Positions 12,273 to 12,757 of a DNA stretch of 12,757 nucleotides are shown here, piece by piece. The notes beneath the pieces are model-generated. The model did not search any database. It saw only the letters and a list, made by a program, of their open reading frames with translations, and was not told where the DNA came from. The translations under genes and the position numbers were made by a program. The first letter of the stretch is position 1. Every line of letters starts with the position of its first letter. The stretch is taken from the NCBI GenBank assembly GCA_019347795.1, contig JAHWKS010000048.1:1-12757 (forward strand). Reading direction: 5' to 3'. Origin of the DNA: Planctomycetota bacterium. Its GTDB lineage: Bacteria; Planctomycetota; Planctomycetia; Pirellulales; Pirellulaceae.

Positions 12273-12757
12273 ATGTGTCACAATCGCCTCGCGCCGTCAT
12301 ATCGGCTGCCGCTCGCGGCGGCCTGGATGCTGCTCTTCGCGGGAGCGACACTCGCCTCCGCTCAAGAGGGCGCCACGCCGATCAACTATCGTGTGACGGC
12401 GGCCACCCAGCGGCTGGAAATGGTCGTCAACACCAGCCGCATCTTGACGCTCGACCAGGACGTGCCGCGGGTGTTCGTGAGCAACCCCGACCTGGTGCGC
12501 GCTACGCCGCTCTCGACCAATCAGATTCAAATCTCCGCCCTGCAGCCCGGCGTAACGCAGGTAAACATGTGGGATGCCGAGGAGCGGGTCTTCACCGTCG
12601 ACGTGGTGGTCCGCCCCGACGCCCGCGAGCTGGAAGACCTGCTGCGAACCGAGTTTCCGGAAGCCTCGCTCAAGCTGCGGCCGTTGTCGCAAAGCGTGGT
12701 GGTCTCGGGAAACGTGCCCACGCCGGAGATGGTCAGCCGCATCGTCACCGTGGCGCG
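12273..12757 (+). CDS. cpaC: Secretin of the Flp/Tad pilus (CpaC/RcpA), N-terminal part (runs off the window)
   Basis: The outer-membrane channel of the Tad pilus. Only the first 161 codons are in the window. A signal peptide is visible at residues 1-31 (basic N-terminus, core LAAAWMLLFAGATLASA, probable cut before QEG). A pilus-secretin N-terminal domain follows (about 47-115), with LEMVVNTSRILTLDQDVPRV, then VFVSNPDLVRATPLS, ISALQPGVTQVNMWD and VFTVDVVV. From about residue 119 a BON-like segment begins (DARELEDLLRTEFPEASLKL, then SVVVSGNVPTPEM). Both are the normal order before the secretin domain. The start ATG at 12273 follows AAGGA with 9-nt spacing. An ATG at 12263 is in another frame. 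Order cpaA-tadE-cpaB-cpaC agrees with other Tad loci. The secretin domain itself cannot be checked here. Confidence 0.92.
   Translation, partial: MCHNRLAPSYRLPLAAAWMLLFAGATLASAQEGATPINYRVTAATQRLEMVVNTSRILTLDQDVPRVFVSNPDLVRATPLSTNQIQISALQPGVTQVNMWDAEERVFTVDVVVRPDARELEDLLRTEFPEASLKLRPLSQSVVVSGNVPTPEMVSRIVTVA

Overview
The window looks like a piece of a planctomycete chromosome, most likely order Pirellulales. The grounds are an NPYxAP-type N-terminus on a small membrane protein, Asp-rich giant surface-type proteins with PKD repeats, intergenic hairpin repeats of a kind I associate with Pirellulales, and high G+C. No tRNA, rRNA, CRISPR array or recognisable transposase gene was found. The genus cannot be told from the sequence.

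Left part, minus strand (1-8449). Read in the direction of transcription, it starts at 8449 with a glycosyltransferase-like domain. This runs without a stop into a PKD repeat array near 7822. The array is interrupted by a one-base frameshift at about 6998 and continues to 4443 through Asp-rich, calcium-binding-like modules to a C-terminal alpha/beta-hydrolase domain (GYSHGGG). Next come a three-helix NPYKAP membrane protein (4032-4421), a 5'-truncated paralogue of the hydrolase (1308-3881, GYSQGGG) and a translationally coupled lipoprotein (327-1295). The 5' end of a sulfotransferase-like P-loop gene lies at the window edge (1-162). The region appears to have been rearranged: a chimeric N-terminus, a frameshift, a truncated paralogue with no proper start, a 109-bp near-identical repeat shared by the paralogues and a 525-bp-period duplication inside one of them.

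Right part, plus strand (about 8650-12757). This is the start of a Flp/Tad type IVb pilus locus. A cyclic-di-GMP-I (GEMM-I) riboswitch at 8776-8873 keeps the ligand-contact bases. A terminator-like hairpin follows it, then the Flp pilin gene (9087-9281) and a strong Rho-independent terminator. After that come the prepilin peptidase gene (cpaA/tadV), tadE, cpaB (rcpC) and the 5' part of the secretin gene (cpaC/rcpA), which runs off the window. The peptidase would process the pilin and TadE, CpaB and the secretin form the envelope part, and the riboswitch would tie pilin synthesis to c-di-GMP. The ATPase and platform genes (cpaF, tadB, tadC) are expected beyond the right edge. Intergenic spaces carry large hairpin repeats (9418-9501 and 11994-12119).
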